From contig UQRR01000052.1 of assembly GCA_900543455.1 (NCBI GenBank), positions 1 through 14,490 of the forward strand: 14,490 nt of DNA, given 5' to 3'. The first letter of the stretch is position 1, and each line of letters begins with the position of its first letter. This stretch comes from an uncultured Dialister sp. GTDB lineage: Bacteria > Bacillota > Negativicutes > Veillonellales > Dialisteraceae. The notes under the pieces are model-generated. The model was not told where the DNA came from. It made no database searches and saw only the letters and a list, made by a program, of their open reading frames with translations. A program made the translations under genes and the position numbers. This document shows, one piece after another, positions 12,098-14,490 of the stretch.

Positions 12098-12916
12098 ATG
12101 GGAAAACAAATTCTTCTTGTCAATGATCTTCCCGGCTACGGCAAAGTGGCACTGGCGGCGATGATGCCGGTTCTGGCGCACATGGGCCATATCACCTACA
12201 ATCTGCCGACGGCACTGGTATCGAATACACTGGACTACGGGAAATTCGAGATTCAGGACACCACGCACTTCATGAGGAACACACTCAAGGTCTGGCAGGA
12301 GCTAGGCTTTACCTTCGATGCGATCTCCACAGGCTTCATCGTCTCTCACGAGCAGGCGGATCTGATTTCCTCCTACTGCTGCGAGAAGAGGAAAACAGGG
12401 ACGAAGATATTCGTCGATCCCATCATGGGAGACGAGGGGCATCTCTACAACGGCCTTTCCGAAGAGACCGTGAAGGAAATGCGGGAGCTTGCAAGAAATG
12501 CGGATTACATGGTGCCGAACTATACGGAAGCCGCCCTCATCGCAGGCGCGGCGTACAAGGCAGAAGGTCTGACGTGGGAAGAGGCGAAAGCGCTCTTGAA
12601 CAAGCTCCATGCCATGAGCCAAGGCTCGGTCATCATCACCAGCGCGAAGGTCGATGGGGAAGACGCTGTCGCGGGCTATGATGCCGCGCGCGACGAATAT
12701 TTCCTCCGTACCTTCACCATGGTGCCGATCCGCTTCCCGGGGACGGGCGATATTTTCTCCTCCATCTTCATGGGAGAGATCCTGAATGGCGAGCCGCTCA
12801 TCCGCTCCGTCGAGAAAGCGATGGGCGCGGTGAAGCTCCTCATTATGAAGAACAAGGACAGCCAGGACACCTTCAAAGGGATCGCCATTGAAAATTCGCT
12901 GGAGGTGCTTGACTGA
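12098..12916 (+). CDS. pdxK: Pyridoxamine/pyridoxal kinase (PdxK/PdxY type)
   Basis: A 272-residue ribokinase-fold kinase of the B6 salvage pathway, phosphorylating pyridoxal-type vitamers with ATP. Visible motifs are NDLPGYGKVAL at the N terminus, DPIMGDEG near 107-114 for Mg-ATP, VPNYTEA (139-145), and the anion hole with catalytic Asp in PGTGD (D218). The frame is open 14 codons upstream, but GAGGG (12087-12091) lies six bases before ATG 12098, and family proteins begin close to this strand. Its stop TGA overlaps the next ATG by one base (TGATG), so the two genes are coupled. I judge the kinase family certain; the preference among B6 vitamers cannot be read from the sequence. Confidence 0.92.
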   Translation: MGKQILLVNDLPGYGKVALAAMMPVLAHMGHITYNLPTALVSNTLDYGKFEIQDTTHFMRNTLKVWQELGFTFDAISTGFIVSHEQADLISSYCCEKRKTGTKIFVDPIMGDEGHLYNGLSEETVKEMRELARNADYMVPNYTEAALIAGAAYKAEGLTWEEAKALLNKLHAMSQGSVIITSAKVDGEDAVAGYDAARDEYFLRTFTMVPIRFPGTGDIFSSIFMGEILNGEPLIRSVEKAMGAVKLLIMKNKDSQDTFKGIAIENSLEVLD

Positions 12917-13188
12917 TGCCAAGAAGACCGAAGATCCGCATCACACTCATCGATCGCAAAGGCCCCTGTCCCTGTCACCGCGGTCACCGCGTGGGGGACT
13001 CGTGGGATTTCGACAAGGACAGAGGAGAGCTCTGCCCCATGGCGATGCACGTCGCCTTCCCCTATGTAGATATCCTTCGCTACGGCGGCGAGATCCCCCA
13101 GCGCGGCGTGGAGAAGGGCACGGCGCTCTTCTGCTGCCCGGATGTCGATACGATCAATGTGTTTAAGATAGAACGAGTGAACGACTAA
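12916..13188 (+). CDS. Small cysteine-rich TIGR04076 family protein
   Basis: 90 residues, resembling the TIGR04076 family of unknown function: a basic N-terminal strand (KIRITLIDRK), GPCPC (16-20), a GD turn, ELCP (38-41), an LRYGGEIP segment, and FCCPD (72-76) followed by a final strand. Five cysteines (18, 20, 40, 73, 74) and H21 could bind a metal or an iron-sulfur cluster, but this is inference. No signal peptide or membrane segment is present. Its ATG overlaps the stop of the pyridoxamine kinase gene, so they are made together; whether they share a pathway is unknown. The coding frame is supported by the family match and by the overlap. Confidence 0.82.
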   Translation: MPRRPKIRITLIDRKGPCPCHRGHRVGDSWDFDKDRGELCPMAMHVAFPYVDILRYGGEIPQRGVEKGTALFCCPDVDTINVFKIERVND

Positions 13189-13216
13189 GGACTGCCGAAA
13201 AGACTTGAAGAATGGG

Positions 13217-13245
13217 AGACGTCAGATATCAGACATCAGACGTCT
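13217..13245. repeat. Short hairpin of GACATCAG words before aroF
   Basis: AGACGTC (13217-13223) pairs with GACGTCT (13239-13245) around AGATATCAGACATCA. The loop words match the long hairpin at 9051-9139. There is no T-run after it. It is the only structure I see in the 114-base gap before aroF, where no clear promoter is visible. Confidence 0.5.
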
Positions 13246-13302
13246 GCCCTAAGGGACAGTGACCCTGCACCCGATTTCCAACTACCCAAAGGAGCCAACC
13301 CT

Positions 13303-14337
13303 ATGAAAGAACAGATGAAATTCGTCCGCAAATTGCCGGAACCGATCGAAGTGCAGCAGGAGATTCCGCTGCGCGCACCATACAGAAAGCTGAAAACAGA
13401 AAGAGACCAGGCCATCGAGGACATCATGACCGGCAAAGACGACCGACTTCTCCTCATCATCGGCCCCTGCTCGGCAGACAATGAGCCTGCCGTCCTCGAC
13501 TACTGCACACGCCTTGCGAAAGTCGCTGACGAAGTGAAGGACAAGCTCTTCATTGTGCCAAGAGTCTACACGAATAAGCCGAGAACCATCGGCAAAGGCT
13601 ATAAAGGCATGCTCCACCAGCCGGATCCCGAAGGCAATGAGAACATGATGGAAGGCATCAAAGCCATCCGACGCATGCACGTCCACGTCATCGAAGAGAC
13701 CGGCTTCACCTGTGCTGAAGAGATCCTCTATCCGGAAAACCACCGCTACCTCTCTGATCTTCTCTCCTACGGCGCGATCGGCGCGCGTTCCGTCGAGGAC
13801 CAGCTCCACCGCATGATCGCAAGCGGCGCCGGTATCCCTGTCGGCATGAAGAATCCGACCTCCGGCGACCTTTCCGTCATGATGAACTCCATCGAAGCTG
13901 CGCAGAATGAGCAGGACTTCCTCTTCCACGGCTGGGAAGTCCACACCACAGGAAATCCGCTCGCCCATGCCATCCTCCGCGGCTATGTGAACCACTTCGG
14001 CACCAGCATGCCGAACTACCACTACGAGAACCTGAAGAAAGTCCTCGACCTGTATGGAGAACGTACCCTCGCCAATCCCGCCATCGTCGTCGACTGCAAT
14101 CATAACAATTCCGGCAAGAAATACATGGAGCAGATCCGCATCGCCAAAGACGTCATGGCCAGCCGCCGCTACTCCTCTGACGTCGCCGGTATCGTGAAAG
14201 GCCTCATGATCGAGAGCTACATCGAAGATGGCAGCCAGAAGATCGGCGAAGGCGTCTACGGCAAGTCCATCACCGACCCCTGCCTCGGCTGGGAAAAGAG
14301 CCGCGCCCTTATCCTCGAGCTCGCGGAACTTGTGTGA
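13303..14337 (+). CDS. aroF: 3-deoxy-7-phosphoheptulonate synthase (DAHP synthase, type I)
   Basis: A 344-residue enzyme catalysing the first step of the shikimate pathway: phosphoenolpyruvate plus erythrose 4-phosphate to DAHP. It is the AroF/AroG/AroH type. The metal ligands can be placed by comparison with E. coli AroG: C56 in IIGPCSADN, H267 in VDCNHNNSGK, E304 in MIESYIEDG and D325 in ITDPCLGW. PRVYTNKPRT and KNPTSGD (PEP and E4P contacts) are present. The full-length N terminus, the part that carries feedback control in AroF/G/H, is present, but the inhibitor cannot be told. AAAGGAG (13288-13294) lies eight bases before ATG 13303. Codons favour C-ending forms, hinting at strong expression. 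No other aro gene is in the window. Confidence 0.97.
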   Translation: MKEQMKFVRKLPEPIEVQQEIPLRAPYRKLKTERDQAIEDIMTGKDDRLLLIIGPCSADNEPAVLDYCTRLAKVADEVKDKLFIVPRVYTNKPRTIGKGYKGMLHQPDPEGNENMMEGIKAIRRMHVHVIEETGFTCAEEILYPENHRYLSDLLSYGAIGARSVEDQLHRMIASGAGIPVGMKNPTSGDLSVMMNSIEAAQNEQDFLFHGWEVHTTGNPLAHAILRGYVNHFGTSMPNYHYENLKKVLDLYGERTLANPAIVVDCNHNNSGKKYMEQIRIAKDVMASRRYSSDVAGIVKGLMIESYIEDGSQKIGEGVYGKSITDPCLGWEKSRALILELAELV

Positions 14338-14490
14338 GAATACAGGTGCAACGGGGCTGATGCGGCACCTTGTGTGCCAGTGCAGACCTGAGGCTTCTGA
14401 GTGTTTCCCTGGGGCGAAGTTTAGCCGTACTTGTACGACATGAACCGTGAAATGCGCTGGTGCCAGATTGCAGGGAATGCCTCCATGGAT
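14338..14490. other. Gene-free tail after aroF
   Basis: I see no supported gene. Two small inverted repeats occur: GGCAC (14364-14368)/GTGCC (14374-14378), and CGTAC (14426-14430)/GTACG (14433-14437). Neither has a T-run. The stretch may be a further spacer repeat that continues beyond the window. A short open frame overlapping the aroF end is not credible. Confidence 0.4.

Noticed and set aside
14228..14443. A 71-codon plus-strand open frame over the aroF end
   Set aside because: It overlaps aroF in another frame, has no ribosome-binding site and no family resemblance.

Overview
The window looks like chromosomal DNA from a bacterium of the Firmicutes, most likely a Negativicutes member (Dialister, Megasphaera and relatives). 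The basis is the gene set miaB-mutS-mutL-(RsmJ-like methyltransferase)-miaA-hfq-(methionine gamma-lyase family protein), a moderately GC-rich composition judged by eye, an endonuclease-type MutL without any MutH, and a short Hfq. The phylum-level call is fairly safe; the genus is inference. All protein genes and all three tRNAs are on the plus strand.

Layout. Positions 1-446 hold a dispersed-repeat copy and three well-spaced sigma-A-type promoters in tandem, leading into tRNA-Gly(GCC), tRNA-Cys(GCA) and tRNA-Leu(UAA) (465-735) and a strong intrinsic terminator. A YbaK-type Cys-tRNA deacylase gene follows (868-1353). A 575-bp gene-free stretch with several hairpins and an orphan terminator leads to miaB (1929-3254). 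After a 219-bp inverted-repeat element come mutS, mutL and an RsmJ-like methyltransferase gene (3526-8791), joined by 1-base and 4-base overlaps. A 459-bp mosaic of repeats separates these from miaA, hfq and a PLP-dependent methionine gamma-lyase family gene (9251-11606). Another repeat-bearing spacer precedes a pyridoxamine kinase gene overlapped by a small cysteine-rich TIGR04076-type gene (12098-13188), then a type I DAHP synthase gene (13303-14337).

Functional links. Several genes concern tRNA quality and modification. MiaA and MiaB make ms2i6A37, and two of the three tRNAs in the window (Cys and Leu) carry the A36-A37-A38 loop that MiaA recognises. YbaK acts on Cys-tRNA and lies just after the tRNA-Cys gene. 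MutS and MutL form the mismatch-repair pair. Hfq probably has its own promoter inside miaA as well as read-through from miaA. Pyridoxamine kinase makes the PLP used by enzymes such as the gamma-lyase family protein.

The least ordinary part is the spacers. They are mosaics of shared hairpin modules (a TGCGGCGC-loop-GCGCCGCA hairpin, a CTTCGGGCATCGCC block, and two dispersed repeats of about 45 bp). Several are bracketed by degenerate short-word arrays whose words differ between loci, while the two arms of one locus are inverted copies of each other. Several arms begin at the stop codon of the gene before. I found no CRISPR array, transposase, prophage gene or defence system.
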